Of a stretch of 64,000 bases of DNA, positions 46,447 to 57,505 are shown piece after piece. The notes beneath the pieces are model-generated. The model had not been told where the DNA came from and did no database searches. It saw only the letters and a program-made list of their open reading frames with translations. The stretch lies in the NCBI GenBank assembly GCA_040007035.1, contig JBDTVU010000002.1, positions 14,214 through 78,213 on the forward strand, given 5' to 3'. The stretch comes from CAIWHR01 sp040007035. GTDB taxonomy: Bacteria > Pseudomonadota > Gammaproteobacteria > Burkholderiales > Casimicrobiaceae. A program made the translations under genes and the position numbers. Within the stretch, counting starts at the first letter, position 1. Each line of letters begins with the position of its first letter.

Positions 46447-47508
46447 TCAGTGGAACAGCCCGGCCCACGGCGTCTGCATCATGACGGCGAGGAACACGAT
46501 CCAGACCAGCGTGACGGGGATGAATACCTTCCAGCCCAGCCGCATGATCTGGTCGTAGCGGTAGCGCGGGAACGTCGCCCGGATCCACAGGAACACGAAC
46601 AGCACGGCCGCCATCTTCGCGAACAGCCACGGCATCCCGTCGCCGAGCGGCGCCAGGCCGCCGATCGTCATGTAGTTGAGCTGCGGCCACGGCGACAGCC
46701 AGCCGCCGAGGAACATCACCGACGCCAGCGCAGCGATCAGGATCATGTTCATGTACTCGGCGAGGAAGAACACCGCGAACGCGACGCCGGAGTACTCGAC
46801 GTGGAAGCCGGCGACGATCTCCGACTCGCCCTCGGCGACGTCGAACGGATGCCGGTTGGTCTCGGCCACGCCGGAGATCACGTAGACGATGAACAACGGG
46901 AACAGCGGGATGAAATACCAGTACGCGGCGCCGCCCGTCTGGCCGCGGACGATGTCGCCGAGGTTCAAGCTGTTGGCCGCCATCAGCACGCCGACCAGCG
47001 CGAAGCCCATCGCGAGCTCGTAGGAGACGATCTGCGCCGCCGAGCGCAGGCAGCCGATGAACGCGTACTTCGAGTTCGACGCCCAGCCGGCGAGGATCAC
47101 GCCGTAGACGCCGATCGACGTCATCGCCAGGATGTAGAGGAGCCCGGCGTTGATGTCGGCGACCACCGCGGTGTCGTTGAACGGCACCACCGCCCACGCC
47201 GCCACCGCCGGGCCGATCGACAGCACCGGCGCGATGAAGAACAGGTAGCGGTTCGCGCCCGACGGCAGCACGATCTCCTTGAAGATCAGCTTGAACACGT
47301 CGGCGAACGGCTGCAGCAGCCCCATCGGGCCGACGCGGTTCGGCCCGATCCGGACCTGCATCCAGCCGATGATCTTGCGCTCGACCAGCGTCAGGTACGC
47401 CACCGACAGGATCAGTGGCACGACGACGGCGACGATCTTCGCCAGCGTCCACACGACCGGCCATGCGGGTCCGAAGAATTGCTGCACCGGGGCGAGCATG
47501 CCGTTCAC
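46447..47508 (-). CDS. nuoH: NADH-quinone oxidoreductase subunit H
   Basis: 353 residues, ND1-like membrane subunit that forms the quinone chamber. VRIGPNRVGPMGLLQPFADVFKL and AEGESEIVAGFHVEYSG are diagnostic. The start used is a GTG directly after the nuoG stop (TAGGTG); an ATG nine bases downstream is the alternative and would use AGGTG itself as the ribosome site. Confidence 0.96.
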   Translation of the reverse strand: MNGMLAPVQQFFGPAWPVVWTLAKIVAVVVPLILSVAYLTLVERKIIGWMQVRIGPNRVGPMGLLQPFADVFKLIFKEIVLPSGANRYLFFIAPVLSIGPAVAAWAVVPFNDTAVVADINAGLLYILAMTSIGVYGVILAGWASNSKYAFIGCLRSAAQIVSYELAMGFALVGVLMAANSLNLGDIVRGQTGGAAYWYFIPLFPLFIVYVISGVAETNRHPFDVAEGESEIVAGFHVEYSGVAFAVFFLAEYMNMILIAALASVMFLGGWLSPWPQLNYMTIGGLAPLGDGMPWLFAKMAAVLFVFLWIRATFPRYRYDQIMRLGWKVFIPVTLVWIVFLAVMMQTPWAGLFH

Positions 47509-49833
47509 CTAGGAACGCTCGACGGTAATGGGGCCCGACAGGCCCTCGAGCCCGCACGTCGATGGGTGCGCGGCGGCTATCCGGACCACGCCGGCCGGCA
47601 CCGTGGCATCGGCGGCGGCGGCGAGCACCGCTTCGCCGCGGCCTTGGCGGACCTTGACCTGTCCGCCGTCCGCCACGCCCAGCTGCTGCAGCGTCAGCGC
47701 GTTCATCCGCGCCCGCGGCGGCTTCGCGTCGGCGGTCTGCTGCAGCGACGGCGCGCGTCGCGCGATCGGATCGGCGAAGTGGATCGGGATGTCGGCGACG
47801 CGTTCGAGTCCGGACGTCGCCTTGGCCGGGGTCACGATCGCGACCGTCGTCCCGTTGCCGAGCTTCGCCGCGACGTCGACCGGCACCAGGTCGCGGCGGA
47901 CGTCGTCGATGCCGTCGTAGTCGAATCCGGGCAGGCCCGCGAGCGAACCGAGTACCCGCAGCACCTTCCACGTCGGGCGCGCCTCGCCGAGCGGCTTCAC
48001 CACGCCGTTGAACGCCTGCGCGCGCCCCTCGCAGTTGACGAACGTGCCGGCGGTCTCGGTGAAGGGGCCGATCGGCAGCAGCACGTCGGCGTACTGCAGG
48101 CCGTGGACGAACGGCGTCAGCAGTACGACAAAATCCGCCTGTTCGAGCGCGGCGCGGGCGGCGACCGGATTGGCGCAGTCGAACTCTGGCTCCGCACCGA
48201 CGACGATGTAAGCGTTGCGCGGGTCGGCCAGCATCGCCTGCGCGTGAAGCCCGCCCGACTGCGGCAGCGCGCCGGCGACGTGGCCGCCGACGCTGTTCGC
48301 CGCTTCGCCGAGGCAACCGAGCGTCGCGCCGACGATTCCGGCAAGCGCCTGCGCGAGTGCCATCAGCTGCGACGCCTCGGTATGCTGTTCGGCGCCGTTG
48401 CCGAGCAGGATCGCCTTGCGCTCACCGGTGAGGAGCGACGCCGCGATCACCTGCGCGGCCGCGGTGGCCTCGATCCCGGCCAGCGCCGGCGGCACCGGCT
48501 TGCCTGCACCCTGCGCCGCGGCGACGACGATCTCGGCCAGCGCCAGCGGCAGCAGCGACGGCGCGGCGACGAACGAATGCGCGACGTGGATCAGCGAGTC
48601 GTCGGCGACCGAGTGCAGCAGCGATACCTGTGCGCCCTTCTTCGCCGCTTGCCGCAGCCGCTGCGCGACCAGCGGATGGTCCTTGCGCAGGAAGCTGCCG
48701 ACGACGAGCACGCGCTCCAGCGTGTCGAGCGCGGCCAGCGGCAGCCCGAGCCACGGGACGCCCGCACCCTGGCCGTCACCACGGAAGTCGGACTGCCGCA
48801 GCCGGTGGTCGACGTTGTCGGAGCCGAACGCCCGGGTGAGTTTCGCCGCGAGCGCCATTTCCTCGAGTGTCGCGTGCGGCGACACCAGCGTGCCGAGCGC
48901 GGCGCCGCCGTGCTTCGCGGTGACGTCCTTCAGCGAATGGGCGACGAACTCGAGCGCGGTGTGCCAGTCGACGGTCTTCCATTCGCCCGCCTGCTTCACC
49001 ATCGGCGCGGTCAGCCGGTCTTCGCCGTTGAGCGCTTCGTACGAGAAGCGGTCCTTGTCCGAGATCCAGCACTCGTTCACCGCCTCGTTCTCCAGCGGCA
49101 GCACGCGCAGCACGCGGTCGCCTTTCACCTGGACGACGAGGTTGCTGCCCAGCGCGTCGTGCGGCGAGACCGACTTGCGCCGCGAAAGCTCCCACGTCCG
49201 CGCCGCATAGCGGAACGGCTTCGACGTCAGCGCGCCGACCGGGCACAGGTCGATCATGTTGCCGGACAGCTCGGAATCCACGGTGCGGCCGACGAACGAG
49301 ACGATCTCCGAGTGCTCGCCGCGGCCGATCATCCCCAGCTCCATCGTGCCGGCGATCTCCTGGCCGAAGCGGATGCAGCGCGTGCAGTGGATGCAACGGG
49401 TCATTTCCTCGGCCGAGATGAGCGGGCCGAGGTTCTTGTGGAAGACGACGCGTTTCGCTTCGGTGTAGCGCGACGCCGAGGCGCCGTAGCCGACGGCGAG
49501 GTCCTGCAGCTGGCATTCGCCGCCCTGGTCGCAGATCGGGCAGTCGAGCGGGTGGTTGATCAGCAGGAACTCCATCACCGACTTCTGCGCGGCGACAGCG
49601 ACTTCCGAGTGCGTCCACACCTTCATACCGTCGGTGACCGGCGTCGCGCACGCAGGCAGCGGCTTCGGCGCCTTCTCGACCTGGACGAGGCACATCCGGC
49701 AGTTCGCCGCGATCGACAGCTTCTTGTGCCAGCAGAAGTGCGGGACGAAGATGCCGAGCTGGTGCGCAGCGTCCATCACCGTGCTGCCGTGAGCGACTTC
49801 CGCGTACCTGCCGTCGATTTCTATCTTGAGCAT
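47509..49833 (-). CDS. nuoG: NADH-quinone oxidoreductase subunit G
   Basis: 774 residues. The N-terminal 2Fe-2S cysteines are C34, C45, C48 and C62; further clusters follow (NHPLDCPICDQGGECQLQD and HCTRCIRFG). The C-terminal about 500 residues form the molybdopterin-oxidoreductase-like domain that no longer binds the cofactor. It relays electrons from NuoE/F to NuoI. Its stop abuts the nuoH start. Confidence 0.97.
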   Translation of the reverse strand: MLKIEIDGRYAEVAHGSTVMDAAHQLGIFVPHFCWHKKLSIAANCRMCLVQVEKAPKPLPACATPVTDGMKVWTHSEVAVAAQKSVMEFLLINHPLDCPICDQGGECQLQDLAVGYGASASRYTEAKRVVFHKNLGPLISAEEMTRCIHCTRCIRFGQEIAGTMELGMIGRGEHSEIVSFVGRTVDSELSGNMIDLCPVGALTSKPFRYAARTWELSRRKSVSPHDALGSNLVVQVKGDRVLRVLPLENEAVNECWISDKDRFSYEALNGEDRLTAPMVKQAGEWKTVDWHTALEFVAHSLKDVTAKHGGAALGTLVSPHATLEEMALAAKLTRAFGSDNVDHRLRQSDFRGDGQGAGVPWLGLPLAALDTLERVLVVGSFLRKDHPLVAQRLRQAAKKGAQVSLLHSVADDSLIHVAHSFVAAPSLLPLALAEIVVAAAQGAGKPVPPALAGIEATAAAQVIAASLLTGERKAILLGNGAEQHTEASQLMALAQALAGIVGATLGCLGEAANSVGGHVAGALPQSGGLHAQAMLADPRNAYIVVGAEPEFDCANPVAARAALEQADFVVLLTPFVHGLQYADVLLPIGPFTETAGTFVNCEGRAQAFNGVVKPLGEARPTWKVLRVLGSLAGLPGFDYDGIDDVRRDLVPVDVAAKLGNGTTVAIVTPAKATSGLERVADIPIHFADPIARRAPSLQQTADAKPPRARMNALTLQQLGVADGGQVKVRQGRGEAVLAAAADATVPAGVVRIAAAHPSTCGLEGLSGPITVERS

Positions 49834-49840
49834 CGCGTGG

Positions 49841-51141
<1,301 letters not shown>

Positions 51142-51145
<4 letters not shown>

Positions 51146-51639
51146 CTCGCATCCCCGCCGCTGGCGGCGCTCAACTCGGCGATCAGCGCGTCGAGCTTGT
51201 CCGGGTGCATCCAGCTGCACATCCGCTTGTTGTTGACGAGGAGCACCGGCGCGTCGCCGCAGGCGCCCATGCACTCGCCCTCCTGCAGCGTGACGAGGCC
51301 GTCGGCCGTCGTCTCGCCGAAGCCGATGCCGAGCTTCCGCTTCAGGTACTCGGCGGACTTCACCGCGTCCTGCAGCGCGCACGGCAGGTTGGTGCAGATC
51401 GTGACCTTGTACTTCCCGGCCGGCTTCAGGTTGTACATCGCGTAGAACGTCGCGACCTCGTACACGGCGACCGCCGGCATGCCGAGCCGCTGCGCGACGA
51501 AGTCCATCGTCTCCGTCGACAGCCAGCCCTTCTCGTCCTGCGCGATCGCCAGCGCCGCCATCACCGCCGACTGCTGGTGGCCGGGCGGATACTTGGCGAC
51601 CTCGCGGTCGATCTTCTGCAGTGCGTCCCCCGACAGCAT
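51142..51639 (-). CDS. nuoE: NADH-quinone oxidoreductase subunit E
   Basis: 165 residues, thioredoxin-like fold with the 2Fe-2S cysteines C82, C87, C123 and C127. Partner of NuoF. ATG 51639 overlaps the nuoD stop, and its own stop overlaps nuoF, so nuoD-E-F are translationally coupled. Confidence 0.97.
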
Positions 51640-52892
51640 CAGCGGTCGATCTCGCCGAACACGATGTCCTGGGTGCCGATGATCGCGACGACGTCGGCGA
51701 TCATGTGCCCGCGCGACATCTCGTCCAGCGCGGCCAGGTGCGGGAATCCGGGAGCGCGCAGCTTCAGCCGGTACGGCTTGTTGGCGCCGTCGGACACGAT
51801 GTAGACGCCAAACTCGCCCTTCGGATGCTCGACCGCCGCGTAGGCTTCGCCGGGCGGCACGTGCATCCCCTCGCTGAAGAGCTTGAAATGGTGGATCAGC
51901 TCTTCCATGTTCGACTTCATGTCTTCGCGCGACGGCGGCGCCACCTTGTGGTTGCCGGTGATCACCGGGCCCGGGTTCTGCCGCAGCCAGTCGATGCACT
52001 GGCGGACGATCCGGTTCGACTGCCGCATCTCCTCGATGCGGACGAGGTAGCGGTCGTAGCAGTCGCCGGTGGTACCGACGGGGATGTCGAACTCGACCCG
52101 GTCGTAGACCTCGTACGGCTGCTTCTTGCGCAGGTCCCACGGCACGCCGGAGCCGCGCAGCATCGGGCCGGTGAACCCGAGTGCCATTGCCCGCTCAGGC
52201 GTGACGACGCCGATGCCGACGGTCCGCTGCTTCCAGATCCGGTTCTCGGTCAGCAGCGTCTCGTAGTCGTCGACGCAGCCCGGGAAGCGGTCGGTGAACG
52301 CCGCGATGAAGTCGAGCAGCGATCCCTGCCGGTGCTCGTTCATCTCGCGCAGCGCCTTCGCGTTGCGCGTGTGCTGCGACGCGTACTGCGGCATCCGGTC
52401 GGGAAGGTCGCGGTAGACGCCGCCGGGCCGGTAGTACGCCGCGTGCATCCGCGCGCCCGACACCGCCTCGTAGACGTCCATCAGGTCCTCGCGCTCGCGG
52501 AACGCGTAAAGGAACGTCGTCATCGCGCCGACGTCGAGCGAGTGGGCGCCGAGCCACAGCAGGTGGTTCAGGATCCGCGTGATCTCGTCGAACAGCACCC
52601 GGATGTACTGCGCGCGCAGCGGCACCTCGAGGCCGAGCAGCCGCTCGATCGCGAGGCAGTACGCGTGCTCGTTGCACATCATCGACACGTAGTCGAGCCG
52701 GTCCATGTACGGCAGCGACTGGATGTACGTCTTGTGCTCGGCGAGCTTCTCGGTCGCCCGGTGCAGCAGGCCGATATGGGGATCCGCGCGCACGATCGTC
52801 TCACCGTCGAGTTCCAGCACCAGCCGCAGCACGCCGTGCGCCGCCGGGTGCTGGGGCCCGAAGTTCATGGTGTAGTTACGAATTTCAGCCAT
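51639..52892 (-). CDS. nuoD: NADH-quinone oxidoreductase subunit D
   Basis: 417 residues, the 49-kDa subunit near the quinone site. NFGPQHPAAHGVLRL and the paired motif HIGLLHRATEKL are conserved; DPCR is not present but RGSGVPWDLRKK is. It is not fused to nuoC, as is usual in alpha- and betaproteobacteria. Confidence 0.97.
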   Translation of the reverse strand: MAEIRNYTMNFGPQHPAAHGVLRLVLELDGETIVRADPHIGLLHRATEKLAEHKTYIQSLPYMDRLDYVSMMCNEHAYCLAIERLLGLEVPLRAQYIRVLFDEITRILNHLLWLGAHSLDVGAMTTFLYAFREREDLMDVYEAVSGARMHAAYYRPGGVYRDLPDRMPQYASQHTRNAKALREMNEHRQGSLLDFIAAFTDRFPGCVDDYETLLTENRIWKQRTVGIGVVTPERAMALGFTGPMLRGSGVPWDLRKKQPYEVYDRVEFDIPVGTTGDCYDRYLVRIEEMRQSNRIVRQCIDWLRQNPGPVITGNHKVAPPSREDMKSNMEELIHHFKLFSEGMHVPPGEAYAAVEHPKGEFGVYIVSDGANKPYRLKLRAPGFPHLAALDEMSRGHMIADVVAIIGTQDIVFGEIDR

Positions 52893-52898
52893 GCCCGG

Positions 52899-53513
52899 TC
52901 AGTCCTTGCGGGACCCTTCGGCCTCGGCGTAGGTGTCCTCGCGGATCACCCGCGGCGTCACTTCGCGCGGCTCGATCGTCACCGGCTGGTAGATCACCCG
53001 CGCCTGGTCCGGGTCGTAGCGAACCTCGACGTGGCCGGACAGCGGGAAGTCCTTGCGGAACGGGTGGCCGATGAAGCCGTAGTCGGTGAGGATCCGCCGC
53101 AGGTCAGGGTGGCCGGCGAACATGACGCCGTAGAGGTCGAACGCCTCGCGCTCGTACCAGTTGGCCGCCGGCCAGACGTCGATCACGCTGGCGACGACGG
53201 GGAAATCGTCGTCGACCGCGAACGTCCGCACCCGCAGCCGGCAGTTGTTGGCGAGCGAGAGCAGGTGGTAGACGACGGCGTAGCGCGGCCCTTCGTGTGT
53301 GCCGTTGCCGTACGACAGGTAGTCGACGCCGCAGAGGTCGACCAGCGTCGCGAACGCAAGCTCGGGGGTGTCTCGCAGCGTCCGCATCGCGTCGCCCAGA
53401 CGGTCTGCGCGCACGACGGCGGTGACCTCGCCGAGCGCGACCTTGACGCTGCCAAGGGCATCGCCGAGCGCCGCCTGCACCGCCGTGGCCAGGGCTTCGG
53501 GAGGGGTGGCCAT
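52899..53513 (-). CDS. nuoC: NADH-quinone oxidoreductase subunit C
   Basis: 204 residues, the 30-kDa subunit: YEREAFDLYGVMFAGHPDLRRIL and DYGFIGHPFRKDFPLSGHVEVRYD. ATG 53513 overlaps the nuoB stop. It packs against NuoD in the peripheral arm. Confidence 0.96.
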   Translation of the reverse strand: MATPPEALATAVQAALGDALGSVKVALGEVTAVVRADRLGDAMRTLRDTPELAFATLVDLCGVDYLSYGNGTHEGPRYAVVYHLLSLANNCRLRVRTFAVDDDFPVVASVIDVWPAANWYEREAFDLYGVMFAGHPDLRRILTDYGFIGHPFRKDFPLSGHVEVRYDPDQARVIYQPVTIEPREVTPRVIREDTYAEAEGSRKD

Positions 53514-53989
53514 CAGCGGGCGATCGTGTTGGTGCGCCAGATCTTGTTCTGCAGCTGCAGCACGCCGTAGAGCATCGCCTCCGCGGTCGGCGGGCAGCCC
53601 GGCACGTAGATGTCGACCGGGACGATCCGGTCGCAGCCACGGACCACCGAGTACGAGTAGTGGTAATAGCCGCCGCCGTTGGCGCACGAGCCCATCGAGA
53701 TCACCCAGCGCGGCTCGGCCATCTGGTCGTACACCTTGCGCAGCGCCGGCGCCATCTTGTTGCACAGCGTGCCGGCGACGATCATCACGTCGGACTGCCG
53801 CGGGCTCGGACGGAACACGATGCCGAAGCGGTCGAGGTCGTAGCGCGCGGCGCCGGCGTGCATCATCTCGATGGCGCAGCAGGCGAGGCCGAACGTCATC
53901 GGCCACATCGAGCCGTTGCGCGACCAGTTGATCAGCGCGTCGAGCGACGTGGTGACAAATCCCTTCTCGAGGATGCCTTCGATCGCCAT
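53513..53989 (-). CDS. nuoB: NADH-quinone oxidoreductase subunit B
   Basis: 158 residues. The N2 cluster ligands C37 and C38 (tandem pair), C102 and C132 are all present. This is the last cluster before quinone. Eighteen bases separate it from nuoA. Confidence 0.97.
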   Translation of the reverse strand: MAIEGILEKGFVTTSLDALINWSRNGSMWPMTFGLACCAIEMMHAGAARYDLDRFGIVFRPSPRQSDVMIVAGTLCNKMAPALRKVYDQMAEPRWVISMGSCANGGGYYHYSYSVVRGCDRIVPVDIYVPGCPPTAEAMLYGVLQLQNKIWRTNTIAR

Positions 53990-54007
53990 GTCAGGCCTCC
54001 ATTGTCG

Positions 54008-54364
54008 CTATTCCCACTCGAGGGCGCCCTTCTTCCACTCGTAGACGAAGCCGACGACGAGGATGGCGAGGAACACCATCATCGCGAAGAAGCCGGAAAA
54101 GCCGATCTCCGGCAGCACCACGGCCCAAGGGAAGAGGAACGCGATCTCGAGGTCGAACAGGATGAACAGGATCGCGACGAGGTAGTAGCGGACGTCGAAC
54201 TTCATCCGCGCATCCTCGAACGCCTCGAAGCCGCACTCGTACGGCGAGAGCTTTTCGGGGTCCGGACGGTTCGGCGAGACGAGCGAGCCGACCGTGAGGA
54301 GGACGGTCCCGAGGATCAGGCCGACGGCGATGAAGAGCAGGATCGGTAGGTACTGTTCCAGCAT
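54008..54364 (-). CDS. nuoA: NADH-quinone oxidoreductase subunit A
   Basis: 118 residues, three helices; KLSPYECGFEAFEDARMKFDVRYYLVAILFILFDLEIAF is diagnostic of the ND3-like subunit (signature YECGFE). ATG 54364 gives the family start; the frame continues upstream across the tRNA and is not coding. First gene of the 14-gene nuo operon. Confidence 0.96.
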   Translation of the reverse strand: MLEQYLPILLFIAVGLILGTVLLTVGSLVSPNRPDPEKLSPYECGFEAFEDARMKFDVRYYLVAILFILFDLEIAFLFPWAVVLPEIGFSGFFAMMVFLAILVVGFVYEWKKGALEWE

Positions 54365-54463
54365 GTCCTGTTGCCCGGTGCGCGGCACCGGACCGTCCTC
54401 GTATCCTCTGCTCCCCGGCCCGGCGGAGCCTCGTTCCGGGCGCCGCGCCCGGCGTTCGTGTTC

Positions 54464-54548
54464 TGGTGCCGACGGGGAGACTCGAACTCCCACGGCTTTC
54501 GCCACTGCCCCCTCAAGACAGCGTGTCTACCAATTTCACCACGTCGGC
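54464..54548 (-). tRNA. tRNA-Leu (anticodon GAG)
   Basis: 85 bases including an encoded CCA. The acceptor stem GCCGACG pairs with CGTCGGC, the discriminator is A, and the T arm shows GTTCGAGTC. The D arm has TTGGTAGAC, and a long variable arm follows the anticodon arm. The anticodon stem is CTGTC/GGCAG with loop TTGAGGG, giving anticodon GAG, for CUC and CUU codons. It lies between secG and nuoA on the same strand, as in many betaproteobacteria. Confidence 0.95.
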
Positions 54549-54628
54549 CGATTCGATTGTTCGTTGCCTGCAGACGACAGCGTACGCGCGCGGATTCCGG
54601 CCCGGCGCGCCAGCTACGGCTGCGGGCG

Positions 54629-55069
54629 CTACTTGGGAACCTCGCCCGATTTCGACCCGGCCGGGTTCGACGGCACGGAACCCGCCGGCGCGCCGGCCTT
54701 CGCCGGATCCGCGGCCGGCGCGGTGCCCGGGATCGACGCCGGGCCCGGCGCGGACGGCAGGTCAGGCGCCTTCTGCGCCGGGGCCTTGTCCATCAGCCCG
54801 GGCTGCTCCATCAGTCCCTTCGACGGAGTCCGCGTCATCCCGAACCAGGTGAGGCCGAGGCTGGTGACGAAGAACACCGTGGCCAGGACCGCCGTCGTGC
54901 GGGACAGAAAATTCGCGGAGCCGGCGGCGCCGAACAGGCTGCCGGACGATCCGCTGCCGAACGCGGCACCCATGTCCGCGCCCTTGCCGTGCTGCAGCAG
55001 CACGAATCCGCAGATCGCGACGGCGACCAGCATATGTGCAACCAATACCAACGTTTCGACAATGTTCAT
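54629..55069 (-). CDS. secG: Preprotein translocase subunit SecG
   Basis: 146 residues. Two transmembrane helices with the LLQHGKGADMGAAFG loop and SANFLSRTTAVLATVFF are characteristic of SecG, which assists SecYEG export. The C-terminal tail of about 65 residues is Pro/Ala-rich and longer than the roughly 110-residue E. coli protein. Lies between tpiA (upstream) and tRNA-Leu. Confidence 0.95.
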   Translation of the reverse strand: MNIVETLVLVAHMLVAVAICGFVLLQHGKGADMGAAFGSGSSGSLFGAAGSANFLSRTTAVLATVFFVTSLGLTWFGMTRTPSKGLMEQPGLMDKAPAQKAPDLPSAPGPASIPGTAPAADPAKAGAPAGSVPSNPAGSKSGEVPK

Positions 55070-55127
55070 TCGATGCTCCCGGCGCTCCCCGCAGGACGGG
55101 GCCGCCGCTTCGATCGTGTCCGCCGAC

Positions 55128-55862
55128 TCAGGCGCGCGCGATCGCCAGGAATTCTCCGGCCTTCAGCGACGCGCCGCCGATCAGGCCACCGTCGATGTCC
55201 GCCTCCGCGAACAGCGTTCCGGCGTTGTCCGCCTTGACACTGCCGCCATACAGCAACGGGACATCACCCGCTCCCGCCTTCGCCAGCCGCGCCCGCAGCC
55301 GCGCATGAACCGCCTGCGCCTGCTCGCGCGTCGCTGTCCGCCCGGTGCCGATCGCCCACACCGGCTCGTAGGCGACGACCAGCTTCGCCGCGTCGGCGCC
55401 GACCGCGACCAGCACCGCCTCGAGCTGCCGCAGCACGACAGCCTCGGTCGACCCGGCATCGCGTTCCGCCAGCGTCTCGCCGACGCACGCAATCGGCGTC
55501 AACCCCGCCGCCAACGTGGCTTTGGCTTTCGCCGCAACCGTCGCGTCGGTGTCGCCGAACAGCTGCCGCCGCTCCGAATGCCCGACGATCGCGTAGCGGC
55601 ATCCGAACTCCACCAGCATCGACGCGGATACCTCGCCGGTGTACGCCCCGGCGGAATGCTCGCTCACGTCCTGCGCGCCCCACGCAATCGCCGACGACGA
55701 CAGCGCCGCCTGCGCCTGCACCAGATAGGGATACGGAACGCAGACCGCGAGTTCCCGGCCCGGCGTCCGCGCCCAACCGGCGGTGAGCTCGCCCAGCAGC
55801 GCCGCGTTCGACGCGAGGCCGCCGTTCATCTTCCAGTTGCCGACGACAAGTTTGACGCGCAT
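55128..55862 (-). CDS. tpiA: Triosephosphate isomerase
   Basis: 244 residues. Catalytic K11, H95 (VGHSERR) and E166 (AYEPVWAIGTG) are all present, as is the phosphate-gripping YGGSVK. It interconverts dihydroxyacetone phosphate and glyceraldehyde-3-phosphate. ATG 55862 is the family start; the frame runs 17 codons further upstream without homology. Heads tpiA-secG-tRNA-nuo, and a promoter lies upstream. Confidence 0.97.
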   Translation of the reverse strand: MRVKLVVGNWKMNGGLASNAALLGELTAGWARTPGRELAVCVPYPYLVQAQAALSSSAIAWGAQDVSEHSAGAYTGEVSASMLVEFGCRYAIVGHSERRQLFGDTDATVAAKAKATLAAGLTPIACVGETLAERDAGSTEAVVLRQLEAVLVAVGADAAKLVVAYEPVWAIGTGRTATREQAQAVHARLRARLAKAGAGDVPLLYGGSVKADNAGTLFAEADIDGGLIGGASLKAGEFLAIARA

Positions 55863-55939
55863 CGCGATTCCGCAGTCCGCCCCATGCAAACACGCCCCCG
55901 CATCGATCGCCATCGGGGGCGCGCCTGCAAAACCGGTGG

Positions 55940-55969
55940 ATTATACCGCAGCGCGGCAACCGCGGGCAA
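55940..55969 (-). promoter_or_regulatory. Probable sigma-70 promoter for tpiA-secG(-tRNA-nuo)
   Basis: TTGCCC (55969-55964 on the minus strand), an 18-base spacer and a perfect TATAAT (55945-55940). It ends 77 bases before the tpiA ATG. The spacing and -10 are close to consensus, making this the best promoter match in the window. Confidence 0.6.
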
Positions 55970-56008
55970 CGCCGCCCGGGGCGACGACGACGGGGCGCGC
56001 GAGCCGCG

Positions 56009-57496
56009 TCAGGCGCCCGCGGCCTGCCGCAACCGGCGGATCACCGGCGGCAGGAACCACGCGGCGAGCGTGAGCACGCCCAGCGTGGCGGCGATCGGCC
56101 GGCCGAAGAACGCGGTGAGCTGGCCGTCGGACTTGATCATCGACGTCACCAGGTTCTCCTCGAGCATCCCGCCCAGCACCACGCCGAGGATCGCCGGCGC
56201 GATCGGGAAGCCGTTCTCCTCCAGCATGTACGCGACGACGCCGGCGACCAGCATCACGCCGACGTCGAACGGCGTGTTGTTGATGGCGAACGTGCCGACG
56301 ATGCAGAACAGCAGGATAATCGGCATCAGCAGGTTGCGCGGCACCTTGAGGATCTGCTTGGACACCTTGATGCACCACCACCCCAGCGGGATCATGATCA
56401 GGTTGGCGCAGATGAACAGCAGGTACACCGCGTAGATGTTCTGTGGGTTGTGCGTGAACATCGTCGGGCCAGGGTTCATGTTCTTCATGTAGAGCACGCC
56501 GATCACGATCGCCGTGATCGAGTCGCCCGGGATGCCGAACACCAGCGCCGGAATCCACGCGCCGGCGAGCGCGCTGTTGTTGGCCGCCCCCGACTCGACG
56601 ATGCCCTCGACGTGCCCGGTGCCGAACTTCTCCGGCTCCTTCGACATCTTCTTGCTGACTGCGTACGACATCCACGCGGCGATGTCGGCGCCGGCGCCGG
56701 GCAGCGCGCCGACCAGAGTGCCGAGCACGCTGCCGCGCAGGATCTGCATCGGATATTTCTTCGTCAGCCCCCACATGCCGCGGAAAACGTTGCCGATCGG
56801 CTGGTCGACGATCGTCGCCTGCGGCGCGGTGTCGACGGCGAAGCGGATGATCTCGGACACGGCAAACATTCCGATCATCATCGGGATCATCCCGATGCCG
56901 CCCATCAGCTCGGTGCTGCCGAACGTGAAGCGGGGGAACCCGGCGGGATTGCCGAGCCCGACGCCGGCGACGAACAGGCCGAGCAGCAGTGTCACCATTC
57001 CCTTCAGCGGCCGCTCGGACGTCATCACGATCGCGCAGGTCAGCCCCAGCAGCACCAGCCAGAAGTACTCGAACGAGCTGAACTTCAGCGCGAACTCCGC
57101 GAGCGCGGGCGCCGACACGATCAGTACCGCGGTGCCGAACAGCCCGCCGATCGCCGAGAACACCAGGCCTGCGCCCAGCGCCAGCTCGGCCTGGCCCTTC
57201 TTCGTCATCGCGTAGGCTTCGTCGGTGTACGCGGCGGAGGCCGGCGTGCCCGGCATCCGCAGCAGGCAGCCGGGGATGTCGCCGGAGAAGATCGCCATCG
57301 CCGTCGCGGTGACGATCGCCGCGATCGCCGGGATCGGCGCCATGAAGAACGTCACCGGCACCAGCAGCGCCGTCGCCATCGTCGCCGTCAGCCCCGGGAC
57401 GGCACCGACGAACAGCCCGTACAGCGATGCGAGCAGCATCACCAGCAGGTTGTACGGGTCGAAGACGAGCCCGGCCGCGGTGACGAGTGCGCTCAT
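56009..57496 (-). CDS. tctA: Tripartite tricarboxylate transporter, large permease TctA
   Basis: 495 residues, about 12 helices, Gly-rich: GAVPGLTATMATALLVPVTF (N-terminal repeat) and GALPGAGADIAAWMSY (second repeat) are the TctA signature. With TctB and TctC it imports citrate-like or other carboxylates using the cation gradient. ATG 57496 starts after tctB's stop. It is the last gene of the tctC-tctB-tctA operon. Confidence 0.95.
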   Translation of the reverse strand: MSALVTAAGLVFDPYNLLVMLLASLYGLFVGAVPGLTATMATALLVPVTFFMAPIPAIAAIVTATAMAIFSGDIPGCLLRMPGTPASAAYTDEAYAMTKKGQAELALGAGLVFSAIGGLFGTAVLIVSAPALAEFALKFSSFEYFWLVLLGLTCAIVMTSERPLKGMVTLLLGLFVAGVGLGNPAGFPRFTFGSTELMGGIGMIPMMIGMFAVSEIIRFAVDTAPQATIVDQPIGNVFRGMWGLTKKYPMQILRGSVLGTLVGALPGAGADIAAWMSYAVSKKMSKEPEKFGTGHVEGIVESGAANNSALAGAWIPALVFGIPGDSITAIVIGVLYMKNMNPGPTMFTHNPQNIYAVYLLFICANLIMIPLGWWCIKVSKQILKVPRNLLMPIILLFCIVGTFAINNTPFDVGVMLVAGVVAYMLEENGFPIAPAILGVVLGGMLEENLVTSMIKSDGQLTAFFGRPIAATLGVLTLAAWFLPPVIRRLRQAAGA

Positions 57497-57505
57497 GCCC
57501 TGCGC

